DNA of 64,000 bases from Trinickia terrae. GTDB lineage: Bacteria > Pseudomonadota > Gammaproteobacteria > Burkholderiales > Burkholderiaceae. Where the stretch lies: contig NZ_SWJE01000004.1 in assembly GCF_005144415.1 (NCBI RefSeq), positions 308,055-372,054 of the forward strand, read 5' to 3'. Position numbers and translations under genes: made by a program. Positions 52,177-62,510 of this stretch are shown here, piece after piece (the first letter of the stretch is position 1; every line of letters begins with the position of its first letter). Below the pieces are notes generated by a model. That model searched no databases. It had not been told where the DNA came from and saw only the letters and a list, made by a program, of their open reading frames with translations.

Positions 52177-53995
52177 TCGTCCAGACCGATACGCCGGCCG
52201 GGTCGATATTGAAGCGCTGCTGCGTATCGATTTGCCAGCGCGGGTCGTCGCTGGCGACGTCGAGGCGCACGCCGCCGGTTTCGATTCGCACATAGCGCTC
52301 GCCGCGGCGCAACTCGACGGCGTCGATCGTGCCCGCGTGCGCGCCATTCGGCGACGCGCCAATCGCCTGCGAGGAGACGCGCCACATCACGCGCTGCCCG
52401 GTTGCCAGCGATTCGCCGGCGAGCGGCAGTATGAGGTCGCGGCCAATCCGCACCCGCCCCGGGGCGCATACGATCCCTTCGCCGACATTGCCGAGCCCAA
52501 GCAGCTCGGCCACGCGCATCGACGCGGGCTTCTCGTACACGGCTTCGATCGCCCCCGCCTGCAGCAGTCGGCCATGCTCGATCACGAGCACTTCGTCGGC
52601 GAGCAGCGCGGCTTCGTCGGGATCGTGGGTGACGAGGACCGTCACCGCTGCGATCTCGCGCTGCAGCGCGCGCAGCGACTGCTGCAGGCGCCGGCGGCGC
52701 GGCGTATCGAGCGCGGCGAACGGCTCGTCGAACAGCAGCAACCGGCTGTGGCGCGTGAGCGCGCGAGCGAGCGCCACGCGCTGCCGCTGGCCGAACGACA
52801 GCTCGTGCGGCAGACGCGCGATAAGCGTCGACAGGCCCAGGTGCTCGACCCAATAGCGCGCGCCGGCCGCATCGGCGCCGACCGGAAAGGCCAGCTGCTG
52901 CGCCACCGTCATGTGCGGGAACAGGCCGTAGTCCTGCGGCATGTAGCCGATCTGGCGGCGCTCGGGCGGCAGCGCGCCGAGATCGGTCGCGCCGAGCCGC
53001 ACTGCGCCGCCCTCGTTGCGCTCGAGCCCCGCGATGAGGCGCAGCGCGAGCGATTTCCCCGAGCCCGACGGACCGATGATCGCCAGCCGGCGCGTCGCGG
53101 CCGTGTAGGCGATATCGAGGCCGAACGAGCCGAGATGGCGGGTCAGATGGAACGTGAGCTGCAGATCTTCGGCGGCGGGACGCGTGGCGCGGCCGGCGGG
53201 CGCGTCGGCGTCGTCGGCGCTCTCGGCCGGCAACATGCCGACGCGCTGCCGACGGCTATAGATCGACAGCGCCGCGCAGACGATCGCGATCGCGAGCGTC
53301 GGCAACAGGAGCGGCATCATCGCGGGCAGCCCCTGTCCGCCGAACACCACATAGGTATAAACCGGCAGCGAATACGGGTGATAGGCAACCATCACGGTCG
53401 CGCCGAATTCGCCGAACGCGCGCAGCCAGGCGAGCGCGAGACCGGCGCGTATCGCGGGCCACGCGACCGGCAGCATGACCCGCAGGAAGCGGCTGCCCGC
53501 GTGATGACCGAGCGTCGCGGCGACGTCGTCGAGCACCGGATCGACGGCGGCGAACGCGGATTTGGCCGCGATGACGAGGAACGGCGCGGCGACGAACGTC
53601 TCCGCGAGCACGATGCCGGCGAACGAATCGGTGAGGATGCCGCCCGTGACGCGGCCGATCGGGCTGTAGGGCCCGAGCAGGAACAGGAGCAGCACGCCGC
53701 TCGTCAACGGCGGCAGCGCAAGCGGCAACTGCACGATGAAGCCGAGCAGGGCCATCTTGCGCGAGGTCGAGCGCGCGAGGAAATACCCGAGCGGCACGCC
53801 GCCCGCGAGGATCACGAGCGACGCGACGCTCGCGCTCGCCGCCGACACGCCGACCGCGGACCACGTCGCCCGCCAGTCGACGTTCGCCCAGTCGGCGTAG
53901 CCGAGCTGCGGCACGCTCGCGGCGAAAGGCGCGCAAAGGTACACGGCGAGCAGCGCGGCAAGCCAGAAGAGCGGACGGGCGGCAAGCGGCTTCAT
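52130..53995 (-). CDS. Fused molybdate/tungstate ABC transporter permease-ATPase (ModB-ModC fusion)
   Basis: The 621-residue protein joins two normally separate subunits. Residues 1-250 are a membrane permease with about six helices and the EAA-like loop [23 protein letters not shown]. Residues 280-620 are an ATPase with Walker [19 protein letters not shown], signature [15 protein letters not shown], Walker [13 protein letters not shown], and a C-terminal TOBE-like anion-sensing part. It lies 51 bases after the binding-protein gene. The fusion is uncommon but keeps all key residues, so it is probably functional as a homodimer. Confidence 0.88.
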   Translation of the reverse strand: MKPLAARPLFWLAALLAVYLCAPFAASVPQLGYADWANVDWRATWSAVGVSAASASVASLVILAGGVPLGYFLARSTSRKMALLGFIVQLPLALPPLTSGVLLLFLLGPYSPIGRVTGGILTDSFAGIVLAETFVAAPFLVIAAKSAFAAVDPVLDDVAATLGHHAGSRFLRVMLPVAWPAIRAGLALAWLRAFGEFGATVMVAYHPYSLPVYTYVVFGGQGLPAMMPLLLPTLAIAIVCAALSIYSRRQRVGMLPAESADDADAPAGRATRPAAEDLQLTFHLTRHLGSFGLDIAYTAATRRLAIIGPSGSGKSLALRLIAGLERNEGGAVRLGATDLGALPPERRQIGYMPQDYGLFPHMTVAQQLAFPVGADAAGARYWVEHLGLSTLIARLPHELSFGQRQRVALARALTRHSRLLLFDEPFAALDTPRRRRLQQSLRALQREIAAVTVLVTHDPDEAALLADEVLVIEHGRLLQAGAIEAVYEKPASMRVAELLGLGNVGEGIVCAPGRVRIGRDLILPLAGESLATGQRVMWRVSSQAIGASPNGAHAGTIDAVELRRGERYVRIETGGVRLDVASDDPRWQIDTQQRFNIDPAGVSVWTISKSNPQDARLPALA

Positions 53996-54046
53996 GGGTT
54001 CCTGGTCGGCAATGCGGATAAAGCGGGCAACTTAGGCACGGCAGCC

Positions 54047-54922
54047 TTATCGCGCCGCATCGATCACGGCTTGGACCGGCGACGGAATCGCATCGGTGCT
54101 GCCGGTGACGGCGGGCTTGACGAGATCGACGCCATGCTCCTCGAGCAGCGCGCGGCCCTTGGCGCTCATCAGGAAGTTGACGAAGCGCGCGGCGCCGGCC
54201 GCGTTTTGAGCGTCGTTGAGGATCGTCAGCGTGTAGCTCGCCTTGGCTTGCAGCTCGGGCGCGGGACGCAGCGCCGGAATCTTCAGGTCCGAGGTTTCGG
54301 TCGAGTAGAAGAAGCCCGCGTCGAGCTGGCCGGACTGCAGCCGTCCGACGAGCGTTTCCTCAGGCAAGACCTGCGCCGGGTTCTCGGCATCGCCGAGGAT
54401 CTTCTGGACGAGATCCGGCTGGTGGTAGAGATCGGCGGCCTTGGTCACCATCTCCACGGTGAACGCGCCCTTCGGATCGAGCTTCGGATCGGTGCGGCCG
54501 ATGCGGATGCCCGGCTCCTGCAGGACCTGGTCCCAGCGCTTGGTCTTGAAGTCCGCCGCGAACGTGCTCTTCGGGTTATAGCCGATCATGAGCGGCGACT
54601 CGGCGAAGTTGACGTACCAGCTCACGTGGTCGCCGTTGGCCGCGCCCATCAGGCCCGTGTTGACCTTCGGGCTCGCGCTGATGAACACGTCGCCGCGGCG
54701 CAGCTTGCCTTTGATCTCATTGGCGATCTTGTTCGATCCCGCCGCGTAGCCGCGGAATTTCAGGCCGGTCTCCTTTTCGAAGGCCGGGCCCACACTGCGC
54801 TCCATCAGGTTGACGAGCGATCCCGCGTACAGGACGTTCACCGTGCCGTCCTGGGCCAGGGCGGGGGATGCCGAGATCACGCCGGCGGCGAGCGCCGCGG
54901 CGGTCAGCAGCTTGCGAATCAT
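54047..54922 (-). CDS. Molybdate/tungstate-binding periplasmic protein, ModA/WtpA-like
   Basis: This 291-residue type 2 periplasmic binding protein has a signal peptide (cleavage near ASPALAQDG). VNVLYAGSLVNLMERSVGPAFEKETG and GYAAGSNKIANEIKGKLRRGDVFISASPKVN match the WtpA/TupA-like branch that binds tungstate and molybdate. AAGGAG precedes the ATG. A dyad resembling a ModE-type site lies directly upstream. It is divergent from the sulfite-oxidase-like gene. Confidence 0.88.
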   Translation of the reverse strand: MIRKLLTAAALAAGVISASPALAQDGTVNVLYAGSLVNLMERSVGPAFEKETGLKFRGYAAGSNKIANEIKGKLRRGDVFISASPKVNTGLMGAANGDHVSWYVNFAESPLMIGYNPKSTFAADFKTKRWDQVLQEPGIRIGRTDPKLDPKGAFTVEMVTKAADLYHQPDLVQKILGDAENPAQVLPEETLVGRLQSGQLDAGFFYSTETSDLKIPALRPAPELQAKASYTLTILNDAQNAAGAARFVNFLMSAKGRALLEEHGVDLVKPAVTGSTDAIPSPVQAVIDAAR

Positions 54923-54936
54923 TGTTGTTCTCCTTC

Positions 54937-54962
54937 GCGTTATAAAGGTCGGAATATTACGC
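54937..54962. promoter_or_regulatory. Imperfect dyad upstream of the molybdate-binding protein gene, candidate ModE-type site
   Basis: GCGTTAT and ATTACGC form near-perfect arms around a 12-base spacer, overlapping the leader of the binding-protein gene. A related GCGTAATATATGCGC lies about 100 bases further on, near the divergent gene. Molybdate-responsive repression is plausible; no regulator gene is in view. Confidence 0.45.
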
Positions 54963-55113
54963 TGGCTTGACGCGGGATGCCCGCAGCAAATACGGGATTC
55001 GATATGTTGCCTATGGCGTGGCGGGCAGCGTGCGGGCGTATGCATCGAGCGTAATATATGCGCCGATACAGCGGTAGTCCCGGATTGCCGCAACCGACTC
55101 CCGAGGAAACGCC

Positions 55114-55605
55114 ATGACGATGACGAACGCCGCGCTCGAACTGGCCGGCCACGCAACCGATGACGCCCTTGCCGTAAGCGGGCAGGTGTGCCGGCCGCTT
55201 TCCCTGAGCCTAGACGACTTGCGCGCGTTCGAAAGCATCGTCGCCGCGCCGTTCGATTTGCGCTGCTTCAAGACCAAGCGCTTTGTCCGCGGCGTCGGCG
55301 GCTACCGGGGCGCGCGCCTGACGGACGTGATCGGCGCAGCCGGCCTGCTCAACGAGTCGCCGACGGATTTCAAGCGGACTGTGTTCATGGCGGTCGCGCA
55401 CGACGGCTACGCCGTCACGTTTTCGTGGCACGAACTCTTCAATACGCCGGTCGGCGAGCGCGTGCTGATCGCCTACGAGTGCGATGGACAGCCGCTCGGC
55501 GCAGAAGAGGGCGCGCCGATCCTGTTTTCGGGTTCGGATCGGCATTCGGCGCCGCGGCATGTCAAGCGGCTCGCGCGCATCGTCGCGCGCGTGCTCGTGC
55601 CGTGA
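55114..55605 (+). CDS. Sulfite-oxidase-like molybdopterin-binding domain protein
   Basis: At 163 residues this is a minimal single-domain member of the sulfite oxidase Mo-binding fold. The segments FDLRCFKTKRFVRGVGGYRGARLTDVIGAAGL (Cys as likely Mo ligand), AHDGYAVTFSWHELF and VLIAYECDGQPL are recognisable. The tryptophan usual before the ligand-loop glycine is absent. No signal peptide is visible, so it should be cytoplasmic. GAGGAAA precedes the ATG. It overlaps the nifQ-like gene (GTGA). Confidence 0.78.
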   Translation: MTMTNAALELAGHATDDALAVSGQVCRPLSLSLDDLRAFESIVAAPFDLRCFKTKRFVRGVGGYRGARLTDVIGAAGLLNESPTDFKRTVFMAVAHDGYAVTFSWHELFNTPVGERVLIAYECDGQPLGAEEGAPILFSGSDRHSAPRHVKRLARIVARVLVP

Positions 55606-56186
55606 ACGCGGAGCCGGAGGACGCGCCCGATGCCGCTGCGCGAGCGTTCGCTGCGCTGATGGAGCAGGCCGCAAACCCGGATTCGACCGATACCCGCTTG
55701 TTCGCCAAGCTCGTCGCGGCGCGCGCGGCGCGGCACGACGAGGTGCTGCTGGGGCTCTCGATGGGGCAGTGGAGCGCGCTGTTTGCGCGGCACTACGCGC
55801 GGACGGCGGCGCCGTCCTTGCGCGCTGCTGCGGCGATCAGCGATGCCGCGCATGGCGAATTCGTGCCGGCGCTGCGCGCGTTGCTATTGGCACATGCAAG
55901 CGCCGACGTGAATGCCGGCGACGCGCAGTGCCTGGCGTCGATCGTCGCCCACGCCTGCTTGCGCCCCGATCATCTCTGGCGCGACTTGGGCCTGAGCGGC
56001 CGCGACGAGGTCTCCGCCATGCTAGAACGCTATTTCCCCGCGCTCGTGGCGCGCAACGTCGCCAATCTGCGCTGGAAAAAATTTCTCGCGCAGGAGTTGG
56101 CCTTGTCGCAGGGAAATGCGCCGGGGCCGGCGCCGGGCTGTCCGGGGTGCGAAGAATACGGGCATTGCTTTCCGAGCACGTCGTGA
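55602..56186 (+). CDS. nifQ: NifQ-like molybdenum-delivery protein
   Basis: The C-terminal half matches NifQ: WRDLGLSGRDEVSAMLERYFP, LVARNVANLRWKKFLAQELA and a cysteine cluster (GCPGCEEYGHCF). NifQ carries an Fe-Mo-S cluster and donates Mo for nitrogenase cofactor synthesis. The canonical CX4CX2CX5C cluster is reduced here to CX2CX5C, with Gly at the first position. The GTG start overlaps the previous stop. There are no nif genes in the window; coupling to a Mo-enzyme-like gene beside a molybdate transporter suggests a wider Mo-handling role. The length is 194 residues. Confidence 0.82.
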   Translation: MNAEPEDAPDAAARAFAALMEQAANPDSTDTRLFAKLVAARAARHDEVLLGLSMGQWSALFARHYARTAAPSLRAAAAISDAAHGEFVPALRALLLAHASADVNAGDAQCLASIVAHACLRPDHLWRDLGLSGRDEVSAMLERYFPALVARNVANLRWKKFLAQELALSQGNAPGPAPGCPGCEEYGHCFPSTS

Positions 56187-56266
56187 AGTGGCTGTGAAGG
56201 CGTCGTCTGCATGCCGCCGCCGTCTGCCGTACACTGCGGCTCTTCTTTTCCCCTCACGCACAGCCC

Positions 56267-56758
56267 ATGTTTTCCGCTTCCGTCGATTCCAACTTGCCCA
56301 AGGCCGAGCTTTATCAAGAACTCGTCGCGCAGGCCCGCGCGCTTGTCGGCAGCGAAACCGACCGGATTGCCAACGCGGCCAACTTTTCTGCGCTCGTCTA
56401 TCACTCGCTGCCCGGCCTCAACTGGGCCGGCTTCTATTTCTTCGATGGCGCCGAGCTCGTCGTCGGCCCGTTCCAGGGCAAGCCCGCCTGCGTGCGCATC
56501 GCGCTCGGCAAGGGCGTCTGCGGCACGGCGGCCGAGACGCGCAGCACGCAGGTCGTGCGCGACGTGCATCAATTCGCGGGCCACATCGCCTGCGATTCCG
56601 CATCGCAATCGGAGATCGTCGTGCCGCTCGTCGCCGCCGACGGCTCGCTGATCGGCGTATGGGATGTCGACAGCCCCGTGCTCGCCCGTTTCGACGACGA
56701 GGATGCGAAGGGGATGGAGGCGCTGTGCCGCGTCTTCGTCGAGCGCTGGGGCGGGTAA
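56267..56758 (+). CDS. msrC: Free methionine-(R)-sulfoxide reductase (GAF domain)
   Basis: This 163-residue GAF protein has the family segments NFSALVYHSLPGLNWAGFYF, VGPFQGKPACVRIALGKGVCGTA and HIACDSASQSEIVVPL, which supply the three catalytic or resolving cysteines. It reduces free Met-R-sulfoxide. It is convergent with the decayed reductase gene downstream. Confidence 0.93.
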   Translation: MFSASVDSNLPKAELYQELVAQARALVGSETDRIANAANFSALVYHSLPGLNWAGFYFFDGAELVVGPFQGKPACVRIALGKGVCGTAAETRSTQVVRDVHQFAGHIACDSASQSEIVVPLVAADGSLIGVWDVDSPVLARFDDEDAKGMEALCRVFVERWGG

Positions 56759-56771
56759 GACCGGCCTTCGC

Positions 56772-57431
56772 TCAGTCGAACACCGGCGATTCCACGCCGA
56801 GCACATGATGCAGCCTCGTGCTGGTGGTCGTGTACTGCATGTGGATCTTCTTGCCCGGGAACACGTAGGGCGCCGCGCCGAACGCCGCCAGCGCCGCCTC
56901 GTGGAAGCCCGAGAGGATCAGCTTCTTCTTGCCGGGATAGGTGTTGATGTCGCCGACCGCGAAGATGCCGGGGATACTGGTTTCGAACGTCGCGGTATTG
57001 ACCTTGATCTGCCGGCGCTCGACTTCGAGCCCCCAGTTCGCGAGCGGCCCAAGCTGGAGCGCCCAGTCGAGTGCGGAATCGCCGCCGCCGCAGATCACGA
57101 TGTCCTTGTCGCGGAACGGTTCCGGATCGCGCATGCAGTAGAAGAGCTGCCGCCCGTGATGCTTGTCGATGCCGGATACCTTCAGCGTGCGCGGCTGGAA
57201 CGAGCCAACGCCCGCTGCGATGAAAATCGTCGTCGTGATGAATTCCGTGCCCTTGCTCGTGCGCACGAAGAAGCGCTGGTCGGCGAGCTGCTGGCCGGTG
57301 CAGACAGGTACGGCGGGAATGTCGTAGATCGGTTTGTCCGGATAGAGCTCGACGCACTGGCCGCCGACGACGGGCAGCGAATCGACCACATGGGCCTTGA
57401 TTTCGAGCAGGCCGAGTTCGAAGACCTGGAT
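56772..57431 (-). pseudogene. Decayed ferredoxin/flavodoxin-NADP+ reductase (YumC type)
   Basis: The recognisable parts are [96 protein letters not shown] and the C-terminal QYTTTS. The N-terminal FAD-binding GxGxxG strand is lost. Internal in-frame deletions remove the stretch after PVCTGQQL and the NADPH-domain middle after DSALDWAL (joined straight to [11 protein letters not shown]). About 205 residues remain of roughly 350. No start is convincing. Confidence 0.85.
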
Positions 57432-57687
57432 AAAAAGCGGGGCATTCCGGCCGATGCGCGCACGCGAGCCCGCTTGAAAAGGATGGACCTGTCTTGCTTG
57501 AAATGTCGATGAAGCACTCGACTCGGCGTGATGAGACGCGAGTGAGGCGAGGGTGTCGATGGGACCGCTCGCGCTGTGCTTCAGCGCGAGCGGTGCGCCA
57601 GTATGGAGAGCGAAGGTTCGTGGGAAATGAGTGAGCGGCGTTCGAAACAGCTCGTGTTGCCGAACGCCGCAAGATGAAGCGAACTGT

Positions 57688-58629
<942 letters not shown>

Positions 58630-58671
58630 TTATGGATGTCTCCATTGCACATGGAGGGCATTGTGAGTCCT

Positions 58672-59775
58672 TCAGCTGCGCGGCGCCATGGCTGCGAAAT
58701 CGACCTTGTCGCCCGTCGCGGGATCGCCCGCAGGATTCGGACGGCGCGGCCCGCCATGCGTCTTCGCTTCCGCGCCGAGCCCCGTCGTGCCATTCGACTT
58801 GCGGTGCGCCGCGTGCCGTTCGATCACGCGTTGCAGCAGGCAGAACACGCACAGCAGCGCGCCGATCACGATGCGGGTCCACCACGAGGAGAGCGTGCCG
58901 TCGAAGGTGATCAGCGTCTGGATCGTGCCGAGTATGCCGACGCCGAACACCGAGCCGATCACATAGCCGACGCCGCCCGTGAGCAGCGTGCCGCCGATCA
59001 CGGTGGCCGCGATCGCATCGAGCTCCATGCCCTGGCCCTGCAGGCCGTAGCCGGACAGCACGTAGAGCGTGAACACCACGCCGCCGAGCGCGGAGCAGAA
59101 GCCGGAGAACGCGTACACGCCGATCTTCGTGCGCGCGACGGGCAGCCCCATCAAGAGCGCCGAGCGCTCGTTGCCGCCGATCGCGTAGACATTGCGCCCG
59201 AAGCGCGTGAAGTGCGCGACGTAGATCGCGACGGCGAGCGTCGCGAGCGCGATCAGCGCGCCGGTATTGAGCGAGCCGCTGCCGAGCGCCACGCTGAAGC
59301 CCGCGAGCGCATGAAAGGTCGGCTCGTTGATGGTGATCGATTGCGTCGTGATGAGGAAGCACGCGCCGCGCGCGAGGAACATGCCCGCGAGCGTGACGAT
59401 GAACGGCTGCAAGCGGAAGAAATGAATCAGCGCGCCCATCGAAGCGCCGTAGAGCGCGCCGAACAGCAGCACGGGCGGCAGGATTGCCCACACGGGCCAA
59501 TGAAAGCGCTCGGCGAGCACGGCGCAAAAGATCGTTGTGAGCGCAACGACTGCGCCCACCGACAGATCGATCCCGCCCGACACGATCACGAACGTCATGC
59601 CGATCGCGACGATCAGCAGAAACGCGTTGTCGACCAGTAGCCCGAACAGCACCTGCAGCGAGAAGAATCCCGTGTACATCACCGAGCCGAAACCGAACAG
59701 CGCGACGAAGAGCGCGACGGTGACGACGATCGGCAGCGTGCGGGGATCGACGAGACGTCCCAGCCTGTTCTTCAT
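58672..59775 (-). CDS. yjfF: Sugar ABC transporter permease, YjfF type
   Basis: This 367-residue RbsC-like permease has about nine to ten helices. GMTFVIVSGGIDLSVGAVVAL, QPFIVTLAGMFLARGACFL, GGNERSALLMGLPVARTK and ATVIGGTLLTGGVGYVIGS are family motifs. The C-terminal cytoplasmic tail of about 45 residues is longer than usual. The start overlaps the ytfT stop (ATGA). It pairs with YtfT as a heterodimeric channel for galactofuranose or arabinose. Confidence 0.92.
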   Translation of the reverse strand: MKNRLGRLVDPRTLPIVVTVALFVALFGFGSVMYTGFFSLQVLFGLLVDNAFLLIVAIGMTFVIVSGGIDLSVGAVVALTTIFCAVLAERFHWPVWAILPPVLLFGALYGASMGALIHFFRLQPFIVTLAGMFLARGACFLITTQSITINEPTFHALAGFSVALGSGSLNTGALIALATLAVAIYVAHFTRFGRNVYAIGGNERSALLMGLPVARTKIGVYAFSGFCSALGGVVFTLYVLSGYGLQGQGMELDAIAATVIGGTLLTGGVGYVIGSVFGVGILGTIQTLITFDGTLSSWWTRIVIGALLCVFCLLQRVIERHAAHRKSNGTTGLGAEAKTHGGPRRPNPAGDPATGDKVDFAAMAPRS

Positions 59776-60845
59776 TTTGTGGTTCCCGTGTTGGTTCCTG
59801 CCAGCGGCTGGGGCCGGGCGAATCCGGCTGCGCGTTTCAAGTAGCGCGCGAAAAGTGCGCGGGCGCTCGCCGACTGGATCACGCTGACGAGCAGCACGAC
59901 CACGGCCTTGACGACGAGCGTCGCTTCGGGCGGCACGCCGATCGAGTAGGTGGTGTAGGTGAGCGTCTGGATGATGAGCGCGCCGACCACCGTGCCCGCG
60001 AGGCTGAAGCGTCCGCCGAGCAGCGACGTGCCGCCGAGCGTCACCGCGAGAATCGCGTCGAGCTCGAGCAGGAGGCCCGCGTTGTTGCCGTCGGCGCTGC
60101 GCACGTTCGAGCTCGCGATGACGCCCGCAATCGCCGCCGTCAACCCGGAGAACACATAGACGCTGAACACGATCGCGCTCGATCGCAGGCCGACGAGGCG
60201 CGTCGCGACCGGATTGATCCCGATCGAGCGGATGAACAGCCCGAGCGCCGTGCGGTTCATGAGCAGCGAGGTGATCGCCACCGCGCCGATCGCGATCCAG
60301 ACGGAGCAGGGCACGGCCGCGAGATAGCCGTCGCCGAGCACGAGATAGCCGTGCGAGCCGATCGGGATGATCTGGCCGCCCGTCAGCAATTGCGCCACGC
60401 CGCGGCCCGCCACCATCAGGATCAGCGTCGCGATGATCGGCTGCATGCCGACGAAGGCGACCAGCAAGCCGTTCCAGATGCCCGCGAGCACGCCCACGCC
60501 GAGCGCGGCCAGCACGGCCGTGCCGACCTGCGACGGATCGGCCGCGAGCACGGTGGCCGCCGCCGCGCCGGCAATCGCGACGATTGCGCCCACGGAGATG
60601 TCGATGCCGCGCGTCGCGATCACGAGCGTCATGCCGAGCGACACGATGACGAGCGGCGCGGCACGGTTGAGGATGTCGACCGGCGCGCCGAACAGGTGGC
60701 CGTCGAGGATCGAGATCGCGAGAAAATTCGAGCGGTGCGCGAGATCGAGCAGGATCAGAAGCGCGAGCGTGACCGCAGGCCAGAAGAGCGAATGCTTGAG
60801 CGCCGCCTTGATCGGGTTCATGAGGGGATTCACGAGGGCATTCAT
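59772..60845 (-). CDS. ytfT: Sugar ABC transporter permease, YtfT type
   Basis: This 357-residue RbsC-like permease starts at the ATG 60845, which overlaps the ytfR stop. Motifs include GMTLVIATRGIDISVGAIVAIAG, QPIIATLILMVAGRGVAQLL, NPVATRLVGLRSS and ILAVTLGGTSLLGGRFSL. It partners YjfF in the membrane. Confidence 0.92.
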   Translation of the reverse strand: MNALVNPLMNPIKAALKHSLFWPAVTLALLILLDLAHRSNFLAISILDGHLFGAPVDILNRAAPLVIVSLGMTLVIATRGIDISVGAIVAIAGAAAATVLAADPSQVGTAVLAALGVGVLAGIWNGLLVAFVGMQPIIATLILMVAGRGVAQLLTGGQIIPIGSHGYLVLGDGYLAAVPCSVWIAIGAVAITSLLMNRTALGLFIRSIGINPVATRLVGLRSSAIVFSVYVFSGLTAAIAGVIASSNVRSADGNNAGLLLELDAILAVTLGGTSLLGGRFSLAGTVVGALIIQTLTYTTYSIGVPPEATLVVKAVVVLLVSVIQSASARALFARYLKRAAGFARPQPLAGTNTGTTK

Positions 60846-62356
60846 TGACTGTCTCCCGCGATCAGCCGATAGACCTGGTCTTCCGAGGCCGCATTGCCCG
60901 CAACCTCGGCCACCTTGCGGCGGTCGCGCAGCACCGCGATCCGGTGGCTCACGCGCACGACCTCGCTGACCTCGGACGAGATGAAGAGAATGCCGAGCCC
61001 CTTCGCGCAGAGCGCGAGCACGCGGTCCATGATTTCGAACTTGGCGGCGACATCGATGCCGCGCGTCGGCTCGTCGAGGATCAGCATCTTCGGCTGCGTT
61101 GCGAGCCAGCGCGCCAGCACGACTTTCTGCTGATTGCCGCCCGAGAGCAGCGCGATCGGCTGTTCCGCGTCGCTCGCCTTGATGCCGAGTTGCTTGATGT
61201 AATCGTCGGCGATCGCGCGCTGTCTGGCCTTGCTGATCGCGCGCCACCAGCCGCGCCGCGCCTGCAGGGCAAGAATGATGTTCTCGCGAATCGACAGCTC
61301 GGCGACGATGCCTTCCTTCTTGCGGTCTTCGGGGCAATAGCCGATTCCCTGCCGCACGGCGTCGTGCGGCGAGCCGAGCTTGACCGCCTTGCCGCCGACA
61401 CTCACCGTCCCCGTATCGGCGCGCTCGGCGCCGAACAGGAGGCGCGCGGTTTCCGTGCGCCCTGAGCCGAGCAGCCCCGCGAGGCCGAGGATCTGGCCCG
61501 GCTGCACGTCGATGTCGACGGGACTCATGAGGCCGCGCCGGCCCACGCCGCGCATCGTCACGAACGGCGGCGCCTCGCTCTTGGAGACCGGCGCCTCGGT
61601 GGCGGCCTGCTTCAGGCGCTCGCTCATCCGCTCATGCCCGACCATCTTCGAGACGAGCCGCTCGACCGGCAGGTCCTTCGCCGGATATTCGCCTTCGCGC
61701 TCGCCGTTGCGCATCACGGTGATGCGATCGGAGATCGCATACGTCTGCTCGAGAAAATGCGTGACGAACAGGATCGCGATGCCCGAGCGCTTGAGCTTGC
61801 GCAGCACGTCGAAGAGGCGGGCGACCTCGCTGTCGTCGAGGCTCGAGGTCGGCTCGTCGAGGATCAGCACGCGCGCATCGACCGACACCGCGCGCGCGAT
61901 CGCCACCATCTGCTGCACGGCGATCGGGTAGGCGTCGAGCGACTTGGTCACGTCGAGCGACACGTTCAAGTCGGCCAACGCCGCCTCGGTGCGTGCGTGG
62001 ATCGTCTTCCAGTCGATCATCCCGCGCCGCTTCGGCTGGCGTCCCGCGAACACGTTCTCCGCGACCGACAGGTTGGGGCAGAGGTTGATCTCCTGATATA
62101 GCGTCTGGATGCCGGCCGCCTCGGCTTCGAGCGGCGCTGCGAATCGCACGGGCTCGCCGTTCAGACGCACCTCGCCGGCGTCGTGCGCATGCACGCCGGT
62201 CAGCACGTTGATGAGCGTCGATTTGCCGGCGCCGTTCTGGCCCATCAGCGTATGGACCTCGCCGGGAAAGAGCCGGAAGTCGACGCCTTGCAGCGCGTTG
62301 ACGCCCGGAAACGATTTGCTGATGCCGATGGCTTCGAGAATAGGGGCTTCGCTCAT
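60842..62356 (-). CDS. ytfR: Sugar ABC transporter ATPase, YtfR type (two ATPase domains)
   Basis: The 504-residue product has two tandem ATP-binding domains, as in RbsA. The first has Walker A MGQNGAGKSTLINVL and Walker B VLILDEPTSSLDD; the second has the usual degenerate loop GLLGSGRTETARLL and signature LLSGGNQQKVVLARWL with MLILDEPTRGIDVAAK. The ATG at 62356 gives the normal length; a GTG at 62389 is possible. Confidence 0.93.
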   Translation of the reverse strand: MSEAPILEAIGISKSFPGVNALQGVDFRLFPGEVHTLMGQNGAGKSTLINVLTGVHAHDAGEVRLNGEPVRFAAPLEAEAAGIQTLYQEINLCPNLSVAENVFAGRQPKRRGMIDWKTIHARTEAALADLNVSLDVTKSLDAYPIAVQQMVAIARAVSVDARVLILDEPTSSLDDSEVARLFDVLRKLKRSGIAILFVTHFLEQTYAISDRITVMRNGEREGEYPAKDLPVERLVSKMVGHERMSERLKQAATEAPVSKSEAPPFVTMRGVGRRGLMSPVDIDVQPGQILGLAGLLGSGRTETARLLFGAERADTGTVSVGGKAVKLGSPHDAVRQGIGYCPEDRKKEGIVAELSIRENIILALQARRGWWRAISKARQRAIADDYIKQLGIKASDAEQPIALLSGGNQQKVVLARWLATQPKMLILDEPTRGIDVAAKFEIMDRVLALCAKGLGILFISSEVSEVVRVSHRIAVLRDRRKVAEVAGNAASEDQVYRLIAGDSQ

Positions 62357-62433
62357 GGACTTGGCAAAAAAGAGTCGCGGGTCCGGCACGATTTCAGGGT
62401 GGCCGAACCCGCGAGAAGCGCCTCAAAAACTTT

Positions 62434-62510
62434 CAAGAAAACGCCGGGCCGCCCCAAGTTTTCTTGACCCCCTCGGGGGGCCTGGCGCGCAGCGACAGGT
62501 CTGGGGGCAC
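62434..62510 (-). repeat. Composite hairpin repeat, copy 3, between ytfQ and ytfR
   Basis: CAAGAAAAC (62434) pairs with GTTTTCTTG (62458) around the invariant GCCGGGCCGCCCCAA loop, followed by CCCCCTCGGGGGG. It lies right after the binding-protein gene, where a stabilising or attenuating hairpin would let ytfQ be expressed above ytfR. Confidence 0.85.
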
